Shown: positions 17,413-26,418, numbered from the stretch's first letter. The stretch is 64,000 nt of DNA from Acidicapsa dinghuensis (GCF_025685685.1 NZ_JAGSYH010000004.1:620001-684000), one strand, 5' to 3'. Numbers and translations are program-made. The notes: generated by a model not told the origin, from the sequence alone.

Positions 17413-18696
17413 CTAATTGCATGGTTTCGGACCTGGCACAAGTTGGTTGAGAATCTCGCTCAGCTTCGTGAGTTCCCCGGAGATCATCTGAGCGAAAGAA
17501 TCCGATCCTGGATCCCTTTGAGAGAGGAGAAAAACGCTCCGCCTAAGCTCCTCGAGCGGACGATTAATTTGCTGGGCGATGCTATTCGCCAGTGCGGCTT
17601 CTCCGGCCACTCGTGCCTGTTCAAGTAGTGTCCTTTGTTGGCGCTGAAGCCTCACTCCTGACGCTGCGAAATTCGACAGTACCTCCATGATTTTGCAGTC
17701 CTCCCTATCAAAGGCTTCCGCACGGCCGTGGGCCATGATCCAGATTGTTCCTCGTCCATTCTCAACCTCCCATGGAAGCAGAAGTCCGTCGGTAACAATC
17801 GGAGCCTGAATGCCCATGAGATCAAAGAATTTCTGCGATACCCGGAAGATTTGGGGTCGACGCCGTTCGAGGGTCACGCCACAGGCACTGGGATAGCGTG
17901 GAAGCTTCGCGTTTAAGAAACCGGAATACTGACCAGCGGTCGCGACCCACTGGTAATAGTCCTCTTCAGTGCTGTTCTCCTGAACGATGCTGATGCCTGC
18001 ACTGTCTGCTCCGCACAACTCAACAGCTGCGGTCACCAACTCCTGAAGAATGGACTGCGAACCATCGATGAAGGTTCGAGTTAGGCGATTCATGCCCTGG
18101 AGGTGCAGGATCGAATCGCGAACGTGCAAGCGGCGCCGTGCAAAGGCGTCATCGGCTTCAAGATCGATCACTTCAAGGCCGGTGCCTACCAGTTTGGAAA
18201 CTGCGGTTGTTGTCGACGGAGCCTCTCCAGGCATTGTCGAATTCGTCGTCGAACGGCTAGAGGTCGTCGGCCTTGTAGCTTCGTAAAAAGTACGTTCGAG
18301 CATACTCCGGCGATCCGCGGATAGATTCTCTAGGACGGCGCGGGCCTGTTCGCGCGTAATATCCTTGGCACGGTAGTTTGCGATCCATTCAGGAACCAAG
18401 AAATCGAGATCCGATGATTTCTGCGCCAGTACAGCCAATGCCCGATTGCGAGCGACTACCACGAGCGCAAGGGCGAGATTAGCGGTGAATCGCTCAAAGC
18501 GGTCCGGGCTGCGCCAAATCTGAAAAAATAAATCTGAAACAACCTGCTCCGCCCGGGGCTGATCGCGGAGGATCCGGAGAGCGATCGAGTAAACGAAACC
18601 GGAATATCGGTCATAAAGACAAGCGAGCGACTGCACATCACCCAGCCGAGTTCTTTCCAACAGCAAGGAATCGTCATTGTCCCGCGTTTTAGTCAT
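17413..18696 (-). CDS. ECF sigma region 2 fused to GAF and degenerate H-box domain; region 4 missing
   Basis: The 427-residue fusion starts at ATG 18696 (MTKTRDNDDSLL). Residues about 10-90 form a clear sigma-70 region 2 (LYDRYSGFVYSIALRILRD; FFQIWRSPDRF; VVARNRALAVL). A stub of region 4 (LSADRRSMLERTFYEATR, about 123-140) stops before its helix-turn-helix and is replaced by a Ser/Thr linker. A GAF domain occupies about 205-345, then an H-box-like helix pair IAQQINRPLEELRRSVFLL in which the phospho-acceptor His is Gln. No ATPase domain follows. The GAF-H-box half is paralogous to 30364-31161. It may bind core polymerase and modulate it in response to a GAF ligand, without promoter -35 recognition (inference). 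A 16-bp palindrome lies 141 bases upstream. Confidence 0.75.
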   Translation of the reverse strand: MTKTRDNDDSLLLERTRLGDVQSLACLYDRYSGFVYSIALRILRDQPRAEQVVSDLFFQIWRSPDRFERFTANLALALVVVARNRALAVLAQKSSDLDFLVPEWIANYRAKDITREQARAVLENLSADRRSMLERTFYEATRPTTSSRSTTNSTMPGEAPSTTTAVSKLVGTGLEVIDLEADDAFARRRLHVRDSILHLQGMNRLTRTFIDGSQSILQELVTAAVELCGADSAGISIVQENSTEEDYYQWVATAGQYSGFLNAKLPRYPSACGVTLERRRPQIFRVSQKFFDLMGIQAPIVTDGLLLPWEVENGRGTIWIMAHGRAEAFDREDCKIMEVLSNFAASGVRLQRQQRTLLEQARVAGEAALANSIAQQINRPLEELRRSVFLLSQRDPGSDSFAQMISGELTKLSEILNQLVPGPKPCN

Positions 18697-18812
18697 TGCC
18701 AGACCCAGCCGGGACAAGAGCCACACCGAAAACGCGAACGCGAGGCGGCTTGAAGAGGCAAATTTATGTTCATCCCGTCCGTGGCCGATCGGACAGCGAC
18801 AAACTTCTATTA

Positions 18813-19211
18813 TCAGTACGTCAAAGGTCGCTGTGCACTAGGAGTTCTCCTAGTAACGCAATACATCGCCGCCCAGGCGAGCAGAGCGAACTGGAGCGGT
18901 ATGCGCGCCCAGAGCAGCCAGATTGGCACTTCCGGGAATCGTCGCTGATGACTGAGCATAAACAGATGGACATCGAAAAACACAATCAGCATCAATACAA
19001 TTCCCGCCGCGGAAAACCGTCGAGTTGCTGGCACGAGAAGCCCGACTCCTCCCAGGATCTCCGCAACTCCGCTTGCGCGCACCAGGGCTTCTGGATGCGC
19101 ATAGTGGTCAGGCATGACATGCAAATAGAACTCCGAATGCCAGAAATGGTTCATACCGCCGAGAATATAGAGCAATGTTTGCGCATAAAGCGAAATCCGG
19201 TCTAACCGCAT
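18813..19211 (-). CDS. DoxX-like membrane protein
   Basis: The 132-residue protein has four predicted membrane helices: YAQTLLYILGGMNHFW, LVRASGVAEILGGVGLLV, AAGIVLMLIVFFDVHLFM and WARIPLQFALLAWAAMY. This is the DoxX-like layout. The family is often linked to thiosulfate:quinone oxidation or oxidative stress, but here the function is only inferred. The 3' end contains the palindrome at 18837-18854, which probably serves the downstream sigma-GAF gene on the same strand. Confidence 0.75.
   Translation of the reverse strand: MRLDRISLYAQTLLYILGGMNHFWHSEFYLHVMPDHYAHPEALVRASGVAEILGGVGLLVPATRRFSAAGIVLMLIVFFDVHLFMLSHQRRFPEVPIWLLWARIPLQFALLAWAAMYCVTRRTPSAQRPLTY
18837..18854. promoter_or_regulatory. 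16-bp palindromic operator candidate (site 1)
   Basis: ACTAGGAGTTCTCCTAGT has two perfect 8-base arms around a TT centre. It lies within the end of the DoxX-like gene, 141 bases upstream of the sigma-GAF start at 18696. It is one of six sites of consensus CTAGGAGNNCTCCTAG within 18.8-30.3 kb. Confidence 0.65.
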
Positions 19212-19457
19212 GCTGGTTCGGATGCGGATTTGGCCGACATAGACCGTGGACTTGCTGAGGGTGCGAAGCGACTCCGTGAAAAGCAGCCAAAGAGTGATGA
19301 GGTGCGGTCAGCACGGAGGAAAAACTATCCGTTCTGGTGAACTCTCTATGCGAATCGACAATTTGTATGGCCAGATACGTTCGGAGCAGGCCGAGGAACG
19401 ACTCACATCGCGACGACTGCGGATAAGGCGCATGCATCCTACGGTGCAGGAGGGCCC

Positions 19458-19949
19458 ATGAAGCAGAGATGGATAGTTGCCTTGGTGATGGTGGCGGGCC
19501 TCGTGGGATCAGGGGCAGTCGTGGCGCAGAAAGCTTCACAAACTGATCGGGATTTTGTGGCCAAGGTTTCGCAGGGCGGGATGTACGAAGTGGAGGCGGG
19601 CAAGGTGGCAGCAACCCGAGGGACCGTGGCTGTAGTTCGCAATTTTGGGGTGCTGGAATCTCATGACCACGAGGGTGTAGGGGCAAATCTGAAACGTGTG
19701 GCAAACTCGTCAGGCGTTACCTTTCCAAATGCGCTAAACGCAGAATTCTCGGCAAGGCTTGCGAAGCTCAAAGCCGTCGCTACGGATCAGTTTGACTCTT
19801 ATTACTGGAATGACATGAAGCAAATCCATAACAAGGATCACGGACTGTTTGTCGAGGAAGCACAGCACGGGAGTGCATCGTATCAACAATTTGCGCACGA
19901 TACGGCAGCGCTAGTGGCAGCTCATCTGGGATGGCTGAACACAATGTAG
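19458..19949 (+). CDS. Exported DUF4142-family protein
   Basis: The 163-residue protein starts at ATG 19458 after CAGGAGGGCCC, a very good ribosome site. It carries an N-terminal signal peptide (about residues 1-23, ending AVVAQ) and then the DUF4142 layout: DRDFVAKVSQGGMYEVEAGKV, HDHEGVGANLKRVA, and a final HLGWLNTM. DUF4142 proteins are ferritin-like helical bundles, periplasmic and often stress-induced. Family assignment is by sequence pattern; ligand unknown. Confidence 0.85.
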   Translation: MKQRWIVALVMVAGLVGSGAVVAQKASQTDRDFVAKVSQGGMYEVEAGKVAATRGTVAVVRNFGVLESHDHEGVGANLKRVANSSGVTFPNALNAEFSARLAKLKAVATDQFDSYYWNDMKQIHNKDHGLFVEEAQHGSASYQQFAHDTAALVAAHLGWLNTM

Positions 19950-20127
19950 GATGAATTCGGACCGAACCGTCCACTTCCTGCTGAAAAATGCGTGCGAAGT
20001 TGCGTTCCACGGGTGTGTGCCAAGGAGACTCTCGCTTGGGGAGTTTGCGACCGGGCGACGACGCCTGAAAATTTGCGGCGTATCGTCGCGGACAATTCCA
20101 ATAAGTCCGATCGGTCGTTGTCAGCGT

Positions 20128-20772
20128 TTAACGGTGCTGTGTGATGCCATGGTGTAGCGCATATCGAGTCAAGTCCGCAATAGAAGAAAGCCCGAGGATT
20201 TCCGCAATGCCGCCGCGATGAAATTCGACAGTTTTTGCTGAGATGCTGAGTGCTGCTGCAATCTCCTTTGTTGACTTGCCTTCTGCGATCAGCTGCAGAA
20301 CTTCGCGTTGTCTTGGAGTAAGGGGGGAACTGACAATTCTTAGCTTGTCAGAATTTTCGCGTACGAGCCTGGCGTAGGCTTCACGTAGCGAAGGCGTGAC
20401 ATAGGTGCGCCCTTGCAACACTGTTCGGAACGCATCGACGAGTTCACCGAGAATATCCTGCTTGGCAACAAAGCCCACAGCCCCAGCGCGAAACGCCGCC
20501 AACAGGTATTCGATGTCATTCTGCTGAGTGACACAAACGATCCGGCTGTCAGGGCAGGAGACCTTCAGCCGTGTCGCTGCTTCAATTCCATTCATTGCGG
20601 GCATTCCGATATCCAGGGTGATGAGATCCGGACGAAGGCGTTCCGCTTGGAGAACCAAATCACGTCCATTTGAAGCGCTGCCGAGGACTTGAAACTCCGA
20701 GCGCAACAGACTGGAGATCCCTTCCACAAGGAGAGGATGATCGTCCGCGATGAGAACTGTCTTCATGCCCAT
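20128..20772 (-). CDS. NarL/FixJ-family response regulator
   Basis: The 214-residue two-domain regulator has an N-terminal receiver with acidic pair D10-D11, phospho-acceptor Asp54 (LITLDIGMP) and a conserved Lys in GFVAKQD. The C-terminal LuxR-type HTH reads LTPRQREVLQLIAEGKSTKEIAAALSISAKTVEFHR in segments. It is the only free-standing DNA-binding regulator in the 17-31 kb signalling block. The start could be M1 (20772) or M3 (20766). A palindrome (20877-20892) lies about 105 bases upstream, consistent with self-regulation. A likely phosphate donor is the HisKA_3-type kinase fusion at 22406-26149. Confidence 0.9.
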   Translation of the reverse strand: MGMKTVLIADDHPLLVEGISSLLRSEFQVLGSASNGRDLVLQAERLRPDLITLDIGMPAMNGIEAATRLKVSCPDSRIVCVTQQNDIEYLLAAFRAGAVGFVAKQDILGELVDAFRTVLQGRTYVTPSLREAYARLVRENSDKLRIVSSPLTPRQREVLQLIAEGKSTKEIAAALSISAKTVEFHRGGIAEILGLSSIADLTRYALHHGITQHR

Positions 20773-20876
20773 AGAGCGCGCCAGTATGCCCGAGTCGATG
20801 CGCCGCCCCGACTACTCTGATGCCGGAAAGCCAATCTGCCGTCACTGGTCTTTCTAGATCTCCGTGTGCATCATCC

Positions 20877-20892
20877 CTAGGAGCGGTCCTAG
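20877..20892. promoter_or_regulatory. Palindromic operator candidate (site 2) between divergent signalling genes
   Basis: CTAGGAGCGGTCCTAG has 6-base perfect arms and the same 16-base overall length as the other sites. It sits between the divergent NarL-type regulator (start 20772) and the pseudo-receiver gene (start 21008), about 105 and 116 bases from each. A further TCCTAGGA self-complementary octamer is at 20914-20921. Confidence 0.65.
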
Positions 20893-21007
20893 TTACGTTC
20901 GAGCGTCTTCAACTCCTAGGATAAAGGAAATCGCAGCATCGGATCTGCAACATCAAGGCAAGTCCTCGTGAAACTGGAGGGTTGAATCCGCGTCTCAGGA
21001 GATTCCT

Positions 21008-21394
21008 ATGCCACTCGTCGTTATTTTGGTGGTCGGCCAAGATCCCGTAATCCTCCAAACGCGCTCTTCGATCCTGCGCTCTGCAGGCTATGCGGCGCGG
21101 GAAGCCTCAACCATTGCTGAGGCGATTGAATTGTTTCAAAATGGCGACTTTGATCTCATTCTTCTATGCCATTCCCTTCCGCTGAACGACCGTGATCGAA
21201 TCGTCCGATTCATTCGCTCCGCCGGTTCGCATGTTCCAATTTGTACTGTTTCTTCGGCTTCGGGGGATTTCCAAGCCGGCCTCACCGACAGGGTACTGTC
21301 GAGCAGACCGCAGGACCTGATAAAGGAACTTGAGGCCACTGTGACCGTCGAGCACTTGCCGCAGAGCATGGCGCACGCAGGATACTTCCACTAG
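21008..21394 (+). CDS. Pseudo-receiver (receiver-like domain lacking phospho-Asp)
   Basis: This 128-residue single-domain protein has the receiver alpha/beta fold pattern: VVILVVGQDP, REASTIAEAIELF, FDLILLCHSLPLNDRDRIVRF and PICTVSSAS. The residue aligned to the phospho-acceptor, four residues before the Pro, is Cys54 rather than Asp. The usual N-terminal acidic cluster is reduced, so it should not be phosphorylated. The ribosome site CAGGAG is good. It is divergent from the NarL-type regulator and shares the palindrome between them. It probably works by protein binding. Confidence 0.75.
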   Translation: MPLVVILVVGQDPVILQTRSSILRSAGYAAREASTIAEAIELFQNGDFDLILLCHSLPLNDRDRIVRFIRSAGSHVPICTVSSASGDFQAGLTDRVLSSRPQDLIKELEATVTVEHLPQSMAHAGYFH

Positions 21395-21488
21395 CCCATT
21401 CCGCTTGCGAAACATGTCGATCGCCAGATCGCGCGCGTTCTGTGCTACTTCAAAGCTGTGAAGTCCACTCAAAGCCGCTATTGCTGAG

Positions 21489-21504
21489 CTGGGAATGCTC
21501 CTAG
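21489..21504. promoter_or_regulatory. Degenerate palindromic operator candidate (site 3)
   Basis: CTGGGAATGCTCCTAG differs from the consensus at two positions in the left arm. It lies 74 bases upstream of the small Cys/His protein at 21578 and in the same block as the other sites. Confidence 0.4.
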
Positions 21505-21577
21505 GTTCTATTCGCGGTGGGTTCTGAAATACTGCCATGTTTGATGACCGTGAACAGCTCGCTTAAGAGATTCCGCG

Positions 21578-21799
21578 ATGATCCGCCCTCCCCAAAAGTT
21601 TTCTCATGTTTCGAACCCCGATGGTACCGTGTTTTCTTTCTGCCGCACGTGCATGACCGTCGTTTCAGTCAAGCGCCGGGCCGAAGAACTCGACGTTCTT
21701 GAGAAGGCGCACGAGTGTAGTGCCGACCGTTTGGCGTCCGTATTGGAAACTTTTCATAACGACGGCTCAGGTGTTCAAAAGAGAGAATATGTGTGCTGA
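21578..21799 (+). CDS. Small Cys/His-rich protein (73 aa)
   Basis: The protein reads SNPDGTVFSFCRTCMTVV and later LEKAHEC. The C-x-x-C ... H-x-C arrangement could bind zinc or iron. Proteins of this form, about 70-90 residues with DGT...C..C and a distal HxC, are common beside signalling genes in Acidobacteria (memory of family, not searched). No DNA-binding motif is obvious. It may be a metal- or redox-sensing adaptor. Confidence 0.6.
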   Translation: MIRPPQKFSHVSNPDGTVFSFCRTCMTVVSVKRRAEELDVLEKAHECSADRLASVLETFHNDGSGVQKREYVC

Positions 21800-21922
21800 A
21801 TTCTAGACAAATGCTGACGATCCTTCGTAGTTTCGGCGCTTTTCACCCAAGCTGCATCTAACCTTGCAATCAAGAGCCGTTAACCGCTGACCCGGCTTGC
21901 TCCTCTTGAAGAGGAGCAAGCT

Positions 21923-22159
21923 ATGGGAATTCATACCGCAGATTGCTCAACCAGATGTTCCCTGGAAGAGCGCCGGATTCGATTGGTCAGCAAGCTTTCT
22001 GCTTTGACGACCAGGCTGACACACCTTATAGAGAAAAACCACACAACTTTTCTCGCAGCCAAGGCTGATTGCGAAGACGCACGAAGAGAGCTCGCCGATG
22101 TTCGGCGGCAAATCCACGATCATAAAATTGACCACAAATGCTCCTCGTATAGCCTTTAG
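21923..22159 (+). CDS. Small coiled-coil protein (78 aa)
   Basis: ATG 21923 follows AGAGGAGCAAGCT, a strong ribosome site. After a short Cys-containing N-terminus (ADCSTRCSLEERR) the protein is one long helix (LVSKLSALTTRLTHLIEKN; DARRELADVRRQIHD), suggesting a coiled-coil dimer. No family recognised. It lies between the Cys/His protein and the large kinase fusion on the same strand. Confidence 0.55.
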   Translation: MGIHTADCSTRCSLEERRIRLVSKLSALTTRLTHLIEKNHTTFLAAKADCEDARRELADVRRQIHDHKIDHKCSSYSL

Positions 22160-22405
22160 CGGTGGCTCTTCTCGGGTCGCGACTTGGTCTTTGCTCGGAG
22201 CGGCCTCTTTCGCCGAACAGCGTGATTTCCTATACAAGTCATTAAGTTCACCCGGTAGACGCGACTTGACGCCTCTTTCCCTTCAGCCTCTCCCTGCCGT
22301 GCTGAGCACCGCAGGTTGCTGATTCCGCCTGTGTTCGAGTGCTAGAATCCAAAGCAAATCGGGACGCAGTACGAGGCGTCGTCGCGAAATCCTCGCTGGG
22401 CAACA

Positions 22406-25400
22406 ATGGCCACGGCCGCGCGACCGGGCCAGCTCCGGCTCGGAAGGTGGTTTGTGAACAAAAAGCCCAAAAATCAGAAAAAACTGACTGCGAAATCATC
22501 TCAGCCGCCACAAGAACCGATCGTGGTCGGGATCGGAGCATCTGCCGGGGGGTTAAACGCCCTGAAGCACTTGTTTGAGCACGTGCCGTCCGACAGTGGC
22601 TTGGTGTTCGTGGTGGTTGTTCATCTTTCGCCGGAGCATAAGAGCTTCCTTCCCGATTTACTTCAGCCCAAAGTGCGCTTTCCGGTAAGGCAAGTCACCG
22701 AGACCACGCTGATTGAAGCAAATAACGTTTACGTTATTCCCCCCAACGCCAATCTGAGCGCCATCGATACCCACTTGCGTTTGTCGAAACTGGAGGAACT
22801 GCGACGTGGACGCGCTCCGATCGATCATTTTTTCAAGACGCTCGCAAAGACTCACGACGGCAATGCCATAGGCGTCATTTTGACCGGCACCGGTTCCGAC
22901 GGCACGCTGGGACTGAAGGAGATCAAAGCAAAGGGTGGACTGATCATTGTCCAGGATCCGAATGAGGCCGAATTTGACGGAATGCCGCAAAGCGCAATTG
23001 CCACTGGACAGGTTGACCGGATTCTTCCTCTCGCAGAAATTCCCGAAGCGCTGCTCCGGTATGTCAGAACCGACCCGCGAGTAGCAGTGCCTGAGGATGG
23101 GAAAGAAGGCGAGCAAAACGAGCGAATCCTTCTGCCGAAGATTCTGGCGATTCTCAAGACTCGGACGGAGCGAGATTTCAGCCGCTACAAGCCAGCTACG
23201 ATTCTGCGCCGCATCGCCAGACGAATGCAGCTGAACTACATTGAGGATTCTAATCATTACCTGGAAAGGCTGAGAGAAAGTCCCGAAGAAGCTCGCGCGC
23301 TCGCGGATGATCTTTTGATCACCGTCACCAGTTTCTTTCGCGATCCGGACGTCTTCATGAAACTTGAAGAAGAGGTCCTTCCGAAACTATTCGAGGGTAA
23401 AAGTTCCAAGGACCATCTGCGTGCCTGGTCGGTCGGTTGCGCAACAGGTGAAGAAGCTTACTCTCTGGCAATGCTTTTGATCGAAGCAGCAGGGCGGAGA
23501 GAGGCGCCTCCACAAATCCAGGTGTTTGCTTCTGACCTGCACAAACGGTCTTTGGATTCGGCTCGCGATGGGATCTATCCGGGTGATATCGAAGCCGATG
23601 TAAGTCCAGAGCGGCTGAAGCGATTTTTCCAGAAAGAAAACGGCGGCTATCGCATTCGCAAAGAAGTCCGAGATCTGGTGGTATTTGCTCCTCACAACCT
23701 GCTTGGAGATCCACCGTTTTCCCGAATACACCTGATCTCCTGCCGCAATCTCTTAATCTACCTCGATCGCTCCGTTCAACACGATGTGATCGATCTCTTT
23801 CACTATGCACTATGTCCGGACGGATACCTGCTCTTAGGGACTTCAGAGACCGTCGAAGCCACTGAGCTTTTCAAGACAGAGGATAAGAAAACTTGCCTAT
23901 TCCGCAAACGCAATGTGCCGGCGCCGGAACCGCGCCTTCCAGTTTTTCCGCTTGCCCGCCTCAGCACAGGAGGAGAAGCTGTTCCAACGCCAGCATACTC
24001 GCCGGGAACGATACCCTATGAGGTCCTTCATCAAAACATGCTGGAGCGATATGCGCCTCCAAGCATATTGGTAGGTCCCGACGACAAACTGGTTCATCTC
24101 TCCGAACATGCGGGACGATATCTGATTCACCCAGGTGGAACGCTCACCGCTAGTGTCGTGAAATTGATTCGAGAAGAACTTCGGATTGAATTGCGCGCTC
24201 TGCTTCAGCAGGCCAGAGACAAAAGAGAGCCTCTGGACTCGAGAGTTATTCCGGTACGTTTTAACGGACATCCCGTTCCCGTAGTAATGCACGTACGGCC
24301 AGCACGGGAAACAGAGCAGGAGGGATTGGTCCTGCTTATCTTCGATGAGCGACCCGATATCAAGAATGAGGACGCGGCAGCAAAACCCGGTGCTGCTTTA
24401 CCCTCGGGACATGAGGCCGAACGAATTGCGCAGCTTGAGACGGAGCTCAACGTCGCACACCAGCGCCTCCAGGCCATCATCGAAGAGTATGAAACCAGCC
24501 GCGAAGAGATGAAGGCTTCCAATGAGGAGATGCAATCTTCGAATGAAGAATTGCGCTCCACGATGGAGGAACTAGAGACATCGAAGGAGGAACTGCAGAG
24601 CATCAATGAGGAACTTCAGACCGTAAACCAGGAGAATCGTCATAAGGTCGAGGAACTCTCTCAACTATCGAGCGACCTGCAGAACCTCCTTTCCGCAACG
24701 GAGATTGCCACGTTATTTCTTGACCGCGACCTCCGAATCCTGCGGTTTACGCCTCGCGTCGCCGAATTGTTCAACATCCGCGTGACAGACCGGGGCCGCC
24801 CCATCTCCGATTTGACACATAGGTTGGGATATGAAGAACTACGAGGCGATGCGGAGGTGGTGCTGAGCCGATTGGTTCCCGTCGAACGAGAGATCGAGGA
24901 CGACTCCGGCCACTGGTTCCTCACACGAGTTCTCCCCTACCGCAGTACAGATGATCGCATCGAAGGGATCGTCCTTACCTTCATCGATATCACCATGCAG
25001 AAAAGAGCAGAAAACGCTGTCCGCGCATCGGCGCGCGAGTTGTTCGCCGAAGGTGCGTGGCTTCGGACGTTGCTCGATAGCTTGAGCGATGGAATCATCG
25101 CAATCGACGGTGAAGCGAAAGTCAGTTATCTGAGCCCTGGAGCTGAGCATCTGACCGGCTGGCGACGACCCGAAGCGTTAGGCAGGTACATCGACGAAAT
25201 TTATAACCTGCGCACGATGACGGGGCAGGCTGTCGAGCAATCTCAACCACTGAAAGCGCTTTCGGTTCCATTCAAGACCAGCAAAGAGCGCTTCCTCTTG
25301 CGTTCGCGCGGCGGGCAGACCACTCCGATCGAAGATTCGTCAGCATCGATTGTTGTGGCGGGTCAACCTGAGGGTGCTGTCGTAATCTTCGCAGACGTGA

Positions 25401-26149
25401 CTCAGCGATTGCTTCAAGAGCAAGCGCAGGAGGATGAGCGCGAGCGCTTGGAGGGCGAAGTCCATAAGGCATCGGGTGAACTTGGTCAATCACGCGCCGA
25501 ACTCAGAGCGCTCTCCGCTTATCTCATCAACACTCAGGAACAGGAGCGGAAGAGACTTGCGCGGGAGCTGCATGACGATTTCGGTCAACGCATGGCGCTT
25601 TTGAGCCTCCATACCGATCGTGCACTCGAACATTTGCAGAAAAGTCCGAAGGAAGCGGAAGAGTTGCTCCAGAGAATCCGCGCAGAAATCTCCACACTCA
25701 ACCAGGAAATAAGGCAGGTATCGCACAGCCTACATCCCTCGGTCCTTGAAGATCTTGGTTTGCTGGCTGCCCTGCGTAGCCTGATTGATGGATACCGAGA
25801 TGACGGCACTGAGGTCAGTATTAAATTGCCCGACGAAATACCTTCGCTCACGGTCGATGCGACGACGGCCCTCTACCGCGTGGCTCAGGAGGCACTCAGA
25901 AACATCCTTAAACATGCGCCGGGAGCACCAATTCAGCTCGCCTTGGCGGTTGAAGACAGCGCTGTGCAACTCACAGTTCGCGACGGAGGACCAGGCTTCG
26001 ATATCGCCAAGATAAGGCTGGGAGGAGGCTTGGGCATTTTGAGCATGAACGAGAGAGCTCGGCTGGTGAACGGAACCCTTCGCATCGAATCAAGCTCGGA
26101 CAACGGCACTACTGTTACTGTGCGCGTTCCCGTAGAGACGCCTCATTGA
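22406..26149 (+). CDS. CheB-CheR-PAS-histidine kinase fusion
   Basis: The 1247-residue cytoplasmic fusion contains, in order, a CheB methylesterase domain (about 38-225) with its Ser46-His73-Asp165 triad (GASAGG, VVHLSP, TGSDGT); a CheR methyltransferase (about 235-500; TSFFRD, SVGCATGEEAYSLA, ISCRNLLIYL); a long coiled-coil (about 665-750); two PAS-type domains (about 755-1020); and a HisKA_3 dimerisation domain with phospho-acceptor His1056 (ELHDDFGQR) plus HATPase_c (GGGLGILSMNERARL). There are no che genes nearby, so it likely acts outside flagellar chemotaxis. A GTG at 22454 has a better ribosome site (GGAAGG) than ATG 22406 and may be the true start. Confidence 0.9.
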   Translation: MATAARPGQLRLGRWFVNKKPKNQKKLTAKSSQPPQEPIVVGIGASAGGLNALKHLFEHVPSDSGLVFVVVVHLSPEHKSFLPDLLQPKVRFPVRQVTETTLIEANNVYVIPPNANLSAIDTHLRLSKLEELRRGRAPIDHFFKTLAKTHDGNAIGVILTGTGSDGTLGLKEIKAKGGLIIVQDPNEAEFDGMPQSAIATGQVDRILPLAEIPEALLRYVRTDPRVAVPEDGKEGEQNERILLPKILAILKTRTERDFSRYKPATILRRIARRMQLNYIEDSNHYLERLRESPEEARALADDLLITVTSFFRDPDVFMKLEEEVLPKLFEGKSSKDHLRAWSVGCATGEEAYSLAMLLIEAAGRREAPPQIQVFASDLHKRSLDSARDGIYPGDIEADVSPERLKRFFQKENGGYRIRKEVRDLVVFAPHNLLGDPPFSRIHLISCRNLLIYLDRSVQHDVIDLFHYALCPDGYLLLGTSETVEATELFKTEDKKTCLFRKRNVPAPEPRLPVFPLARLSTGGEAVPTPAYSPGTIPYEVLHQNMLERYAPPSILVGPDDKLVHLSEHAGRYLIHPGGTLTASVVKLIREELRIELRALLQQARDKREPLDSRVIPVRFNGHPVPVVMHVRPARETEQEGLVLLIFDERPDIKNEDAAAKPGAALPSGHEAERIAQLETELNVAHQRLQAIIEEYETSREEMKASNEEMQSSNEELRSTMEELETSKEELQSINEELQTVNQENRHKVEELSQLSSDLQNLLSATEIATLFLDRDLRILRFTPRVAELFNIRVTDRGRPISDLTHRLGYEELRGDAEVVLSRLVPVEREIEDDSGHWFLTRVLPYRSTDDRIEGIVLTFIDITMQKRAENAVRASARELFAEGAWLRTLLDSLSDGIIAIDGEAKVSYLSPGAEHLTGWRRPEALGRYIDEIYNLRTMTGQAVEQSQPLKALSVPFKTSKERFLLRSRGGQTTPIEDSSASIVVAGQPEGAVVIFADVTQRLLQEQAQEDERERLEGEVHKASGELGQSRAELRALSAYLINTQEQERKRLARELHDDFGQRMALLSLHTDRALEHLQKSPKEAEELLQRIRAEISTLNQEIRQVSHSLHPSVLEDLGLLAALRSLIDGYRDDGTEVSIKLPDEIPSLTVDATTALYRVAQEALRNILKHAPGAPIQLALAVEDSAVQLTVRDGGPGFDIAKIRLGGGLGILSMNERARLVNGTLRIESSSDNGTTVTVRVPVETPH

Positions 26150-26289
26150 GGAGCTCTGTGCGAGATCGCAATTAAAGTCACTTCTCGAGTATCGTTGTGA
26201 CCATTTCGATAAGAGTATTCGGGTGAACCGCAGGATCATTCCGAGCGTCGTTGCAACCATCCATCAAACGCTTAGATGCAATACCCTCC

Positions 26290-26309
26290 TACTAGGGAAA
26301 ACCCTAGTA
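26290..26309. promoter_or_regulatory. Palindromic operator candidate (site 4, variant)
   Basis: TACTAGGGAAAACCCTAGTA has perfect 8-base arms with an AAAA centre. The inner CTAGGG-AAAA-CCCTAG is 16 bases, the same overall length as the other sites, with G for A at the sixth arm position. It lies 274 bases upstream of the CheY-like gene. Confidence 0.6.
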
Positions 26310-26402
26310 CCCGATGCGACTTCCGTATCGTCAAAAAGCCCGCCGACATCCAGGCGTCGAAACAACCGCGACAACACGAAGGCTCGGCTTCCCTAGCCTT
26401 TC

Positions 26403-26418
26403 CTAGGAGTGCTCCTAG
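26403..26418. promoter_or_regulatory. Palindromic operator candidate (site 5)
   Basis: CTAGGAGTGCTCCTAG has 7-base perfect arms and matches the consensus fully. It is followed by TTAC, as at site 2. It lies 165 bases upstream of the CheY-like receiver gene start at 26583. Confidence 0.65.

Noticed and set aside
16727..17422. Long minus-strand open frame of 231 codons
   Set aside because: It has a low-complexity Ser/Arg composition and covers the SnoaL remnant in a different frame, so it is not a real gene.
19212..19457. Possible short gene (71 codons) before the DUF4142 gene
   Set aside because: No ribosome site, Arg-rich random composition and overlap with the DUF4142 ribosome site; treated as the leader region.
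20914..20921. TCCTAGGA octamer as a seventh full operator
   Set aside because: It is self-complementary but lacks the 16-base two-arm layout, so it is noted only beside site 2.
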